Source: an uncultured Clostridia bacterium
GTDB lineage: Bacteria; Bacillota; Clostridia; Christensenellales; CAG-917
Assembly: GCA_947174215.1 (NCBI GenBank)
Contig: CAMWIB010000008.1
Location: 1 to 16,665, forward strand
Direction of reading: 5' to 3'
DNA length: 16,665 nt
The notes below the pieces were generated by a model. That model saw nothing but the letters and a program-made list of their open reading frames with translations. It made no database searches and was not told the origin of the DNA. Of this stretch, positions 7,101 to 15,599 are shown piece by piece. Numbering within the stretch: the first letter of the stretch is position 1; each line of letters starts with the position of its first letter. The position numbers and the translations under genes are program-made.

Positions 7101-7980
7101 GGCAGACGGTACGCCGCTCCAAATCGTGCTTAACCCCCTCGGTGTGCCTTCGCGTATGAACATCTGTCAGGTTCTTGAAGTCCACCTCGGCTTCATCGCA
7201 CGTATGCTCGATTGGAAGATTGCAACGCCCGTGTTCGACGGTGCGAACGAGCAGGATATAAGAGCGTTGTTCAGCCAGTGCGGTCTTGTGAACGAGGACG
7301 GCGAGGTTGACGGTAAGATTCAGCTTTACGATGGAAGAACGGGTGAGCCGTTTGAAAACCGTGCAACGGTCGGTTATATGTACTACCTCAAACTGCATCA
7401 CCTCGTAGACGACAAGATTCACGCGAGGTCAACGGGTCCGTACAGCCTTGTCACACAGCAACCGCTCGGCGGTAAGGCGCAGTTCGGCGGTCAGCGTTTC
7501 GGTGAAATGGAAGTCTGGGCGCTCGAAGCGTACGGCGCGGCGAATATGCTGCAAGAGATTTTGACTGTCAAGTCGGACGACGTCGTAGGACGTGTCAAGA
7601 CGTACGAGTCAATCGTCAAGGGTAGCAATATTTCTGAACCCGGTATTCCTGAATCCTTTAAGGTTCTTGTCAAGGAACTGCAAAGCTTAGGTCTTGACAT
7701 CAAGGCGCTTACCGAGGATAGAGATGAGGTTAAGTTGCGCGATTACGACGACGACCTTGACTTCGATACCAACGCAACCAAGACGGAAGAGCTTAAAGAA
7801 ATCGACATTATGGCGGACGGCGACTTGTTTGCAGGCTTCGGACTCAGCGACTCGTCAGATGACAGCAAGAGTCTGTTTGACACCGACGATGATGACGAAA
7901 GCATATTCGGTGAGCTGACGCAGGGTACGTTCGATATGAACGACATCTTCGGCGGCGGCAACGATTCTGACGAAGAGTGA
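4132..7980 (+). CDS. rpoB: DNA-directed RNA polymerase subunit beta
   Basis: The 1282-residue beta subunit forms the catalytic cleft of RNA polymerase with beta' and binds the nascent RNA and rifamycins. The start follows AAGGAG and gives MSQRIHNQ. The rifamycin region spans about 494-520 (FGSSQLSQFMDQ... to ...SALGPGG), followed by HYGRMCPIETPEGQNIGL. The active-site segment GDKMAGRHGNKG is at 965-976, with the two catalytic lysines 967 and 975. The C-terminal GGKAQFGGQRFGEMEVWALEAYGA block is intact. Odd points: Lys516 (AAA, 5677-5679) replaces the Arg equivalent to E. coli 529. A 79-residue acidic tail (1204-1282, about 28 Asp/Glu) carries four short Phe motifs. An AT-rich codon patch lies at 6607-6654. 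rplJ and rplL, the usual upstream genes, are absent. rpoC follows after 12 bases. Confidence 0.98.
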   Translation: MSQRIHNQMYGTTERRDFSQIKNVLPIPYLIEVQKDSYASFIGEGIDEVFKDYSPIVDFAGRLKLDFLSHRFDGEPKYTVKECKDRDATYAVPLKVRARLTNTETGEVVEQEVFMGDFPLMTDAGSFVINGAERVIVSQLVRSPGVYNDKVLDKNGVPRYATTVIPNRGAWLEYEQDINDIQWVRVDRTRKITATTLMRALGIGTDEEIIDLFGGDEMIINTCNKDAADAKSVEQGKINFFRRLRPGEVPTVEGANVLIHNTFYDYKRYDLARVGRYKYNKKLAIGTRIAGYKLAEDVVSPITGEILAVKGEVVSEQKGKEIQNNAVNVVYLEYTDANGQVCKFKVIGNNTVDLDAFVECNPRELGILEKVYYPNLKQLLDEFADDKEQLLLAIKHSVDELVYKHITLDDIIAVADYNLGLRHGFGTCDDIDHLSNRRVRAVGELLQNQFRIGISRLERVIKEKMASAQENADLTPQTLINIRPVTSAVKEFFGSSQLSQFMDQPNPIAELTHKRKLSALGPGGLNRERASFEVRDVHHSHYGRMCPIETPEGQNIGLITSLSSYAKVNEYGFIETPYRRIEKTYDADGKIIDAVVTDDVIYMAADEEDKYVIAQANEPLDETSRFVRPRVNCRIQNDIREVSKFTADYMDVNPKQLISIATALIPFLENDDTNRALMGSNMQRQAVPLLRPQAPMIATGVEHKIAYDSGVLKIAKHDGFVKYVDSDKIVIECADGTTDTYILSKFERSNQSTCINQHPIVSKGEKVFAPVYDEKGNLVKEGTVLADGPACENGELALGRNMLIGFMSWEGYNYEDAVLISEELVRDDLYTSIHIEEYEIECRDTKLGEEQITRDIPNLSDEALKYIDQDGIIMVGAEVKAGDILVGKVTPKGETELTPEERLLRAIFGEKAREVRDTSLRVPNGESGIVVDVKVFTRKNKDELAPGVNKLVRVYIAQKRKISVGDKMAGRHGNKGVVSRVLPKEDMPFMADGTPLQIVLNPLGVPSRMNICQVLEVHLGFIARMLDWKIATPVFDGANEQDIRALFSQCGLVNEDGEVDGKIQLYDGRTGEPFENRATVGYMYYLKLHHLVDDKIHARSTGPYSLVTQQPLGGKAQFGGQRFGEMEVWALEAYGAANMLQEILTVKSDDVVGRVKTYESIVKGSNISEPGIPESFKVLVKELQSLGLDIKALTEDRDEVKLRDYDDDLDFDTNATKTEELKEIDIMADGDLFAGFGLSDSSDDSKSLFDTDDDDESIFGELTQGTFDMNDIFGGGNDSDEE

Positions 7981-7992
7981 TAGGAGGACATT

Positions 7993-10900
7993 ATGTACGA
8001 ACTGAGCAATTTTGATGCTATTCAAATAGGTATTGCATCTCCCGAGAAGATTAGAGAATGGTCGTACGGCGAGGTCACGAAACCCGAAACTATCAACTAC
8101 CGTACACAGAAGCCCGAGAGGGACGGTCTGTTCTGCGAGAGAATTTTCGGACCAACGCGCGACTGGGAGTGCCATTGTGGAAGATATAAGAGAATTCGCT
8201 ATAAAGGCGTTATCTGCGAAAAGTGCGGCGTCGAGGTCACAAAGTCCAAGGTTCGCCGTGACAGAATGGGACATATCGAGCTTGCTTGCCCTGTAACGCA
8301 CATCTGGTATCTTAGAGGTGTGCCGTCAAGAATAAGCATACTGCTTGACATCTCCCCCAAGGAGCTTGAACAGGTTGTGTACTTCGTTTCTTACATCGTA
8401 CTCGACCCGGGCAACGCAACGGAATACATTAAGAAGAATCAAGTCATCTCCGATAAGGAATACCGTGACTTGCTTGAAAAGAAAGAATTAAAATTCAGAG
8501 TCGGCATGGGCGCAGAGGCGGTTAAGGAACTGCTTATGGAAGTTGACCTCGACAAGGAAAGCGAATCCTTGAAGAACATCATCAACACTTCCGTAGGACA
8601 GAGAAGACTCAAAGCCGTCAAGCGTCTTGAAATCGTCGAGGCGTTCCGCCGTTCGGGAAACAAGCCCGAGTGGATGGTTCTTGACGTAGTACCCGTTCTC
8701 CCCCCGGAGCTTAGACCTATGGTTCAGCTCGACGGCGGCAGATACGCTACGAGCGACCTCAACGACCTCTACCGTAGAGTTATCAACCGTAACAACCGCC
8801 TTAAAAAGCTCAAAGAGCTTGGCGCACCTGAGATAATCGTTCACAACGAGAAGCGTATGCTTCAAGAAGCGGTTGACGCTCTTATCGATAACGGCAGGCG
8901 CGGCAAGGCAGTGTCGGGCGCGGGCAACAGAGATTTGAAGTCACTCACGGGTATGCTCCGCGGTAAGCAGGGACGTTTCCGTCAGAACTTGCTCGGTAAG
9001 CGTGTTGACTACTCGGGTCGTTCGGTTATCGTCGTTGGCCCTGAACTCAAACTTTATCAGTGCGGTTTGCCAAAAGAAATGGCGCTCGAACTGTTTAAGC
9101 CGTTCATTATGAACAAGCTCGTAGAGCGCAACCTCTGCCACAATATCAAGAGCGCAAAGCGTTTCGTAGATACGGGTAAGAATCAAGTTTGGGATATCCT
9201 TGAAGAGATTATCAAGGACCACCCCGTACTTCTCAACCGCGCTCCTACGTTGCACAGACTCGGTATTCAGGCGTTTGAGCCTGTACTCGTCGAGGGTAGA
9301 GCAATCAAGCTCCATCCGCTCGCGTGCGGCGCGTTCAACGCGGACTTCGACGGCGACCAGATGGCAGTACACGTACCGCTTTCCATCGAGGCACAGGCTG
9401 AGGCGAGAATCCTTATGCTTTGTACCAACAACATTCTCAAACTGAGTGACGGTAAGCCTATCGTTTCACCGACGCAGGATATGGTTATCGGTTCGTATTA
9501 TCTGACGATAGTAAAACCCGGTGCGGCAGGCGAAGGCAACTATTACAGCTCGTTTGACGAAGCGGTTATGGCGTATCAAGAGAAAGCGCTCACATTGCAA
9601 TCTCTTTGCTATATCCGTATGCCATTTGAAAACGAGGACGGCACGAAGGGCCACAAGCTCCTTCACACCACGCTCGGCCGTTGCATATTTAACTCCAACA
9701 TTCCGCAAGACTTGCAGTTTGTTGACAGAACCGTTGATTGGCAGAAGGGTCAGCTTGAAGTCGAGGGTATTCTCGGTATCAACTCCTGCTTAGACCAAGA
9801 GCAGTTCCACAAGATTGTCGAGCTGTTCCGCGGCGAAAAGAATGTTGAAACTTATGCTAAGGCGCGCGCTATCTTGAAGAGAGTAGACTTGAAGGATACT
9901 CAGCTTGATAAGATTGCGGAAGCCGTTAAGAATGCGGGCGAGCTTGATATCACAAAGGTCAAGGAGTTCGGCAGAGAGATTTCCACCTTGCGCGAAGCAA
10001 TCCAGAAGGTGCTTGGCAAGAAGGCAATGGCTATCGGCAAGAAGCAGCTTTCTATGATTGTTGACAACTGCTTCAAGTATCACGGCGCAACCGAAACGGC
10101 GGAGATGCTCGACAAGATTAAGGCGCTTGGTTACAAGTATTCAACGATTGGCGCAATCACGGCTTCGGTATTCGATATGCACATCCCCGGCGACAAGAAG
10201 AAGATTGTTGCGGACGCAGAGGCGCAGGTCGTCAAGATTGAGCGTTTGCACGCTCGCGGCGTGTTCTCTGACGAAGGCCGTTATAAAGAGATAATCAAGG
10301 TCTGGAAGGACGCGGCAGATAAGGTTGAGGACGAACTCAAAAAGGGTCTTGACGACTTCAACCCAATCTGGATGATGGCAAACTCCGGTGCTCGTGGTAG
10401 TATGGGACAGATTCGTCAGCTCGCAGGTATGCGTGGTCTTATGGCTGACCCATCAGGTAGAACCATCGAGCTTCCTGTTCGCTCGTCGTTCCGTGAAGGA
10501 CTTTCCGTTTTGGAATACTTCATTTCATCGCACGGCGGAAGAAAAGGTTTGGCGGATACCGCTCTTAAAACGGCTGACTCCGGTTACCTCACAAGACGTC
10601 TTGTCGACGTATCTCACTCCGTCATCGTACGCGAAACGGACTGCGGCGACACGAAGGGTACGTTCATCACCGCAATCAGAGATGAAAAGAGCGTAATTGA
10701 GGCTCTTGCCGACAGAATCGCGGGTAGATATACCATAAACGACGTTATAAACCCCGAAACGGGCGAAATTATCTGCGAAGCGGATACCCTCATTTCTACG
10801 GATAAGGCAAAGGAAATCGACAGCGTACTCACCGCAAACTGGGTGAAGAACGGCTCGGATATGCACAATCAGCCCGGCGTTCTCATCCGCTCGATTCTCA

Positions 10901-11901
10901 CCTGTAAGACGAGAAACGGCGTTTGCGTGAAGTGCTACGGTAAGAATATGGCGTCCGGCAACCCCGTCAAAATTGGTGAAGCCGTCGGTATCATCGCGGC
11001 ACAGTCAATCGGTGAACCGGGTACACAGCTTACGATGAGAACCTTCCACTCGGGCGGCGTTGCAACCGATGACGATATTACGCAAGGTTTGCCGCGTGTT
11101 GAGGAATTGTTCGAAGCACGTAATCCTAAGGGTAAAGCTGTCATCACGGAGAACAACGGTGCGGTGCATATTTCAGAAGACCGCCGTCAAATCACCGTAA
11201 CGGGTCCCGACGGAGACGTTAAGGAATACGCAATTCCGTACAATGCAAACATTCTTGTACAGGAAGGCGAGATTATCGACGCGGGCGACGCACTCACAAA
11301 GGGTTCAATCAACCCGCAGGATATGTTGCGCGCTAAGGGCGTAAAGGGCGTTCAGGAATACATTGCAAAAGAAGTTCAGTCCGCATACCGTACGGCTGGT
11401 GTTGAAATCAACGACAAGCACGTCGAAGTCATCGTAAGACAGATGTTGCGTAAAGTCAGAATCGAGAACCAAGGCGACACGGATATGTTGGCGGGTACGC
11501 TTGTTGACCTCTTCACGTACGAGGACGAGAACGAAAAGGTGCTTGAAAACGGCGGTGTGCCTGCAAGCGCGAAGCGTACGCTTCTCGGTATCACGAAGGC
11601 GGCACTCGCAACCGAGTCCTTCCTGTCTGCGGCTTCCTTCCAAGAAACGGCAAAGGTGCTTGCGGAAGCGGCAATCAACAACAGAGTTGACCCGTTGCTC
11701 GGCTTGAAGGAGAACGTCATCATTGGTAAGCTCATTCCCGCAGGTACGGGTATGAAGTGCTACAAGAACGTATCGCTCGTACACGTTTCAACCATTGAGG
11801 AAGAGCGCAGAGAAGATACGCTCGGCGCGGTTGAGAGCAGTATGGACCAATACGATTTCGATTTGGAGGCGGATGATACCGACACGTCGTCCGAAGACTA
11901 A
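7993..11901 (+). CDS. rpoC: DNA-directed RNA polymerase subunit beta'
   Basis: The 1302-residue beta' subunit carries the active-site magnesium and the DNA clamp. The ATG has AGGAGG 5 bases upstream. The N-terminal zinc site is Cys60, Cys62, Cys75, Cys78. The catalytic NADFDGD motif is at 449-455 (Asp451, 453, 455). The second zinc site is Cys884, Cys971, Cys978, Cys981. Bridge-helix and trigger-loop blocks such as MRGLMADPSGR and TRRLVDVSHSVIVRE are intact. Lys84, six residues after Cys78, is the position linked to fidaxomicin sensitivity in Clostridioides difficile. The protein is about 100 residues longer than in B. subtilis; much of this seems to lie in a charged helical stretch at about 585-680. 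It ends in a short acidic tail. The TAA stop shares its last A with the metK ATG. rpsL and rpsG do not follow. Confidence 0.98.
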   Translation: MYELSNFDAIQIGIASPEKIREWSYGEVTKPETINYRTQKPERDGLFCERIFGPTRDWECHCGRYKRIRYKGVICEKCGVEVTKSKVRRDRMGHIELACPVTHIWYLRGVPSRISILLDISPKELEQVVYFVSYIVLDPGNATEYIKKNQVISDKEYRDLLEKKELKFRVGMGAEAVKELLMEVDLDKESESLKNIINTSVGQRRLKAVKRLEIVEAFRRSGNKPEWMVLDVVPVLPPELRPMVQLDGGRYATSDLNDLYRRVINRNNRLKKLKELGAPEIIVHNEKRMLQEAVDALIDNGRRGKAVSGAGNRDLKSLTGMLRGKQGRFRQNLLGKRVDYSGRSVIVVGPELKLYQCGLPKEMALELFKPFIMNKLVERNLCHNIKSAKRFVDTGKNQVWDILEEIIKDHPVLLNRAPTLHRLGIQAFEPVLVEGRAIKLHPLACGAFNADFDGDQMAVHVPLSIEAQAEARILMLCTNNILKLSDGKPIVSPTQDMVIGSYYLTIVKPGAAGEGNYYSSFDEAVMAYQEKALTLQSLCYIRMPFENEDGTKGHKLLHTTLGRCIFNSNIPQDLQFVDRTVDWQKGQLEVEGILGINSCLDQEQFHKIVELFRGEKNVETYAKARAILKRVDLKDTQLDKIAEAVKNAGELDITKVKEFGREISTLREAIQKVLGKKAMAIGKKQLSMIVDNCFKYHGATETAEMLDKIKALGYKYSTIGAITASVFDMHIPGDKKKIVADAEAQVVKIERLHARGVFSDEGRYKEIIKVWKDAADKVEDELKKGLDDFNPIWMMANSGARGSMGQIRQLAGMRGLMADPSGRTIELPVRSSFREGLSVLEYFISSHGGRKGLADTALKTADSGYLTRRLVDVSHSVIVRETDCGDTKGTFITAIRDEKSVIEALADRIAGRYTINDVINPETGEIICEADTLISTDKAKEIDSVLTANWVKNGSDMHNQPGVLIRSILTCKTRNGVCVKCYGKNMASGNPVKIGEAVGIIAAQSIGEPGTQLTMRTFHSGGVATDDDITQGLPRVEELFEARNPKGKAVITENNGAVHISEDRRQITVTGPDGDVKEYAIPYNANILVQEGEIIDAGDALTKGSINPQDMLRAKGVKGVQEYIAKEVQSAYRTAGVEINDKHVEVIVRQMLRKVRIENQGDTDMLAGTLVDLFTYEDENEKVLENGGVPASAKRTLLGITKAALATESFLSAASFQETAKVLAEAAINNRVDPLLGLKENVIIGKLIPAGTGMKCYKNVSLVHVSTIEEERREDTLGAVESSMDQYDFDLEADDTDTSSED

Positions 11902-13082
11902 TGGACAAAAGATATTTTACGTCTGAGAGCGTAACAGAGGGACATCCCGATAAAGTTTGCGACCAGATTGCCGACGCTATACTCGACGACATCATTGCAG
12001 GGGATTCCTCTGCAAGAGTCGCCGTGGAAGTGTGCGCAACTACGGGTATGGTGATGGTGTTTGGAGAGGTTTCAACTGAACAGCACTATTCCGATATACC
12101 TGCGATTGTCAGAGGCGTCATTAAGGATATTGGCTACAACGATAGCTCGCTCGGCTTTGATTATAAGACGTGTGCGGTTATCAGCTCCATTGACGAGCAG
12201 TCCGCAGACATAGCGCTTGGCGTTGACGACGCGACGGACTCTGACGGCGAGGACGAGTTTGATAAGATTGGCGCGGGCGACCAAGGTATGATGTTCGGCT
12301 ACGCGTGCGATGAAACGGAAGAGCTTATGCCTCTCCCCATTACGCTTGCACACGCGCTCACAAGCAGACTTACCGAGGTGCGCAAGAGCGGCGAGCTTGA
12401 ATGGCTTCGTCCCGACGGCAAGGCTCAGGTCACAGTCGAATACATAGACGGCGTTCCTGAAAGAGTGGATACCGTTGTGGTGAGCTGTCAGCACGCGGAG
12501 TATATCGACCTCGAAACGATAGAGAGTGAGATTATAGAGCGCGTTATAAAGAAGGCTATCCCAAGCGAGTACCTTGACGATGACACAAAAATTTACGTCA
12601 ATCCGACGGGCAGATTCGTGATAGGCGGACCTATGGGTGACAGCGGCGTTACGGGTAGAAAGATTATCGTCGATACGTACGGCGGTTTCTGTCCTCACGG
12701 TGGCGGCGCATTCAGCGGAAAGGACCCGACGAAAGTGGATAGAAGCGCGTCGTATATGGCTCGCTATATCTGCAAGAACCTCGTGGCTTCGGGCATTTGC
12801 CGCAAAGCGGAATTGCAGGTTGCGTACGCTATTGGTATGGCGCATCCCGTATCCATCTACGTCAACACGTTCGGCACGGGTATCGTAGACGATGAAACGG
12901 TTGCAAAGGTCGTAGAAGAAGTTTTCGATTTGCGTCCGAAGGCAATCATCAAGAATCTTGAACTCAACAATCCGATATACAGAGCGACCTCAAACTACGG
13001 ACACTTTGGAAGAAGCGGTTTCAGTTGGGAGAGAACGGATAAGGTTGAGGAGATAAAGCACGCGGTTGCAAATATGGAGTGA
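11901..13082 (+). CDS. metK: S-adenosylmethionine synthetase (methionine adenosyltransferase)
   Basis: A 393-residue cytosolic enzyme that makes S-adenosylmethionine from methionine and ATP, the methyl donor for RNA, DNA and protein methylation. Visible motifs are GHPDKVCDQIADAILD from residue 14 (catalytic His15, Asp17), GAGDQGMMFGYA (124-135), the phosphate-binding GGGAFSGKDPTKVDRSA (267-283) and the FVIGGPMGDSGVTGRKIIVDTYGG block (239-262). Length and all motifs are normal. The ATG overlaps the rpoC stop as TAATG and has only a weak purine stretch upstream, so translation probably depends on ribosomes finishing rpoC. No leader is available for the S-box SAM riboswitch that often controls metK in Firmicutes; control would have to come through the rpoBC transcript. 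A terminator follows about 100 bases later. Confidence 0.97.
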   Translation: MDKRYFTSESVTEGHPDKVCDQIADAILDDIIAGDSSARVAVEVCATTGMVMVFGEVSTEQHYSDIPAIVRGVIKDIGYNDSSLGFDYKTCAVISSIDEQSADIALGVDDATDSDGEDEFDKIGAGDQGMMFGYACDETEELMPLPITLAHALTSRLTEVRKSGELEWLRPDGKAQVTVEYIDGVPERVDTVVVSCQHAEYIDLETIESEIIERVIKKAIPSEYLDDDTKIYVNPTGRFVIGGPMGDSGVTGRKIIVDTYGGFCPHGGGAFSGKDPTKVDRSASYMARYICKNLVASGICRKAELQVAYAIGMAHPVSIYVNTFGTGIVDDETVAKVVEEVFDLRPKAIIKNLELNNPIYRATSNYGHFGRSGFSWERTDKVEEIKHAVANME

Positions 13083-13185
13083 TAAAGCAAAGAGTATTGG
13101 TTTTCAATATCATTTCGTTGCGTTCACTATAAGCAAAGCGTTGTAAAAAGTTTATACGTCGAGCCTGTCGGGCGCGGCTAAGAAG

Positions 13186-13213
13186 CAAAAAGCGGCAGTT
13201 AAGCCGCTTTTTG
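13186..13213 (+). terminator. Intrinsic terminator after metK
   Basis: An 11-bp perfect stem (CAAAAAGCGGC / GCCGCTTTTTG) with a 6-base loop and a TTTTT run inside the 3' arm. It closes the rpoBC-metK unit and separates it from recD2. Confidence 0.88.
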
Positions 13214-13240
13214 TGAAAGATAAAGTATGCGAATTGCAGG

Positions 13241-13268
13241 TTGAGCTGAGTAGAAGATTGCGTATAAC
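13241..13268 (+). promoter_or_regulatory. Candidate promoter for recD2-comF
   Basis: TTGAGC (13241-13246), 16 bases, TATAAC (13263-13268). It lies downstream of the metK terminator and would give a leader of about 105 bases. The match is moderate (4 of 6 and 5 of 6). Confidence 0.35.
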
Positions 13269-13379
13269 CTATCGTTTATATCTTGTACAACTTATCTTTT
13301 AATGCGGCAAAAGACGATGCAATAATAATGCAAACCTATAAAAAGTTAATATAAAACATACAGAAAAAAGGATACGGGC

Positions 13380-15599
13380 GTGACACTGCAAGGCGAAATC
13401 GTCAGCGTAATATTTTCAAGTCCCGACACGGGATACACTGTTCTCGATATGAAATGCGAGGACAGTATTTTCACTGTTGTCGGAATCTTTCCGCCCGTAA
13501 GCGCAGGTCAAAATATAAGCGTTGAGGGTAAGTTTAAGGTCAAAACACAGTACGGTAAGCAGTTTGTGGCGGACAAGGTGACTGTCAGTCAGCCGTCAAA
13601 GCTTACCGGTATAATCAAGTTTTTGTCGAGCGGTCTTATACACGGCATAGGTCCTGTAACAGCGGAAGCAATCGTAAATATGTACGGCGTAAACTCGCTT
13701 GAAATGATGAAGTATCCCATAGAGATTGCAAAGGTCAGGGGTGTGTCACTCAAAAAAGCAACGGAGTTTTGTATGAATTACGTCAAGCTTCAAAAGATGC
13801 AGGACTCCATTATGTTTCTGCAAAAGCTTGGCATAACGATAAATCTTGCGCTGAAAATTTATAAGACCTACGAGATAAAGACGGAGGAGAACGTGCGCAA
13901 GAATCCCTATATGCTCGTTGACGATATCGACGGCGTGGGCTTTGCTACGGCAGACAGAATTGCGGCGGAGCTTGGGATAGGCAGAGATAGCAATTATCGT
14001 ATATGCGCGGCAATCACGTATCTTCTTAAAGACGCCGCAGTGCGCGCAGGACACAACTATCTCCCAGAGGACGAGCTTATGCAGGCGGCACTCAGCTTGC
14101 TTGCAATGGAGTGCGACAACCCCGACGAGCGCGTGCGCGACAACGTGCAGGATATGGTTATGCTCGGCGACCTTGTGCGCTATGACACGGGCGAACACGT
14201 TGCAATAATGCTGAAAAAGAGCTTTAATATAGAGCGAAATATTGCGAGAAAATTGCTCAGATTGAAGCAGGAAGCCGCCGATTTCAGAGTCAGCGTTGAC
14301 GACGAGGTAAAGCGATTCGAGAATGCGGCAGGCTTCGAGCTACACCCAAATCAAGCGGACGCAGTAAAGGCGGCAATAGAAAACGGCGTGCAGATTGTGA
14401 CGGGCGGTCCGGGTACGGGTAAGACGACTATCGTCAAATGCATACTCAATCTTTTCAAGAATCTTGGACAGAGAGTCGCGCTGTGCGCACCTACGGGCAG
14501 AGCGGCAAAGAGACTGTCGCAGGCAACGGGCGAGGAAGCAAAGACGATACACCGTATGCTTGACCTCGATTGGAAGAACGGCGAAGGACACTTCACCTAT
14601 GACGAGCATACAAGACTCCCGCTTGACGTCGTAATAGTTGACGAGGTCAGTATGGTTGACGAGTTTGTGTTCAACGCTCTGATAAACGCGCTTGAAAGAG
14701 GGTGCAGACTCGTGCTTGTAGGCGACAAGGACCAGCTTGCCTCCGTTGGCGCGGGCAACGTGCTTAACGACCTAATTAAGTGCGGACACTTCCCTGTGAG
14801 CTATCTCACGCAGATATACAGACAGTCGGAGCAAAGCAAGATTGTTCCCAACGCGCACAAGATAAACAACGGCTTGATGCCCGAGATTGATAACAAGAGT
14901 AAGGACTTTTTCTTTGAGGAAAGACAGAGCGCGGAAGAGATTTGCGCAAGCGTACTTGCGCTTGTCACCAAGAGGTTGCCCAAGTACCTCAATATGAAGC
15001 CTCAGGATATACAGGTGCTTTGCCCGATGAAGCGCAGTCTTGCAGGCACGATAAACTTGAACAAGGAATTGCAGAGCGTTATAAACCCACCGTCGCCCCA
15101 TAAAAAGGAATTCAGGCGCGGAGATTGCGTGTTTAGAGAAGGTGACAAGGTTATGCAACTGCAAAACAACTATCAGCAGACTTGGACTCAAACGATAGGC
15201 ACGAGAATCGAGCGCGGAATGGGCGTATTTAACGGCGATATCGGTGTGATTGAAAGCATAAATACGCAGATAATGCAGTTTACCGTGCGTTTTGATGATG
15301 ATAAAGTGTCAGTTTATCAATATGGAGATACGGAACAGCTTTCGCTCGCCTATGCGATAACAATACACAAATCACAGGGAAGTGAGTTTGACGCAGTGGT
15401 GCTTGCGCTTGACGCCAACTATATGTTGCAGACGAGAAACCTCTTGTATACCGCGGTGACGAGAGCGAAGAGAATGGTAGTTATATCCGGCTCAAAGACG
15501 ACTATGCAACGTATGGTGCGCAACAACGAAACCGCACGCAGATATTCTTTGCTTATCAACCTTATCGAAGAGGAAGTGAGCGGAGGAGCTTATGACTGA
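13380..15599 (+). CDS. recD2: RecD-like ATP-dependent DNA helicase RecD2
   Basis: A 739-residue superfamily 1B helicase of the RecD2 type, which works without RecB/RecC in DNA repair and replication-fork maintenance. The N-terminal part has a beta-rich start and helix-hairpin-helix-like segments (HGIGPVTAEAI, DIDGVGFATADRIA) typical of RecD2 and absent from RecBCD-type RecD. The helicase core has Walker A GGPGTGKTT (342-350), Walker B DEVSM (421-425), the GDKDQLASVGAGN block and HKSQG (663-667), then LLYTAVTRAK near the C-terminus. The GTG start is supported by AAAGGA 7 bases upstream; no better ATG is near. The 3' end overlaps comF by 8 bases, so the two are co-transcribed and coupled. Length is typical. 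Confidence 0.93.
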   Translation: MTLQGEIVSVIFSSPDTGYTVLDMKCEDSIFTVVGIFPPVSAGQNISVEGKFKVKTQYGKQFVADKVTVSQPSKLTGIIKFLSSGLIHGIGPVTAEAIVNMYGVNSLEMMKYPIEIAKVRGVSLKKATEFCMNYVKLQKMQDSIMFLQKLGITINLALKIYKTYEIKTEENVRKNPYMLVDDIDGVGFATADRIAAELGIGRDSNYRICAAITYLLKDAAVRAGHNYLPEDELMQAALSLLAMECDNPDERVRDNVQDMVMLGDLVRYDTGEHVAIMLKKSFNIERNIARKLLRLKQEAADFRVSVDDEVKRFENAAGFELHPNQADAVKAAIENGVQIVTGGPGTGKTTIVKCILNLFKNLGQRVALCAPTGRAAKRLSQATGEEAKTIHRMLDLDWKNGEGHFTYDEHTRLPLDVVIVDEVSMVDEFVFNALINALERGCRLVLVGDKDQLASVGAGNVLNDLIKCGHFPVSYLTQIYRQSEQSKIVPNAHKINNGLMPEIDNKSKDFFFEERQSAEEICASVLALVTKRLPKYLNMKPQDIQVLCPMKRSLAGTINLNKELQSVINPPSPHKKEFRRGDCVFREGDKVMQLQNNYQQTWTQTIGTRIERGMGVFNGDIGVIESINTQIMQFTVRFDDDKVSVYQYGDTEQLSLAYAITIHKSQGSEFDAVVLALDANYMLQTRNLLYTAVTRAKRMVVISGSKTTMQRMVRNNETARRYSLLINLIEEEVSGGAYD
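15582..15586 (+). promoter_or_regulatory. Ribosome binding site of comF inside recD2
   Basis: GGAGG, 5 bases before the ATG at 15592, lies within the last codons of recD2. It supports the long N-terminal form of the ComF protein rather than the internal Met17. Confidence 0.8.

Larger units (their letters stand above)
13083..13379. other. Intergenic region between metK and recD2
   Basis: The region holds the metK terminator (13186-13213) and a possible recD2 promoter (13241-13268). The 103 bases before the terminator show no reading frame with a ribosome binding site and no recognisable RNA gene. Confidence 0.6.

Noticed and set aside
12072..12845. A 257-residue open frame on the minus strand opposite metK
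   Set aside because: Antisense shadow of metK with no ribosome binding site or domain.
13083..13185. Possible small RNA or small gene after metK
   Set aside because: No ribosome binding site, no promoter, and no structure beyond the terminator was seen.
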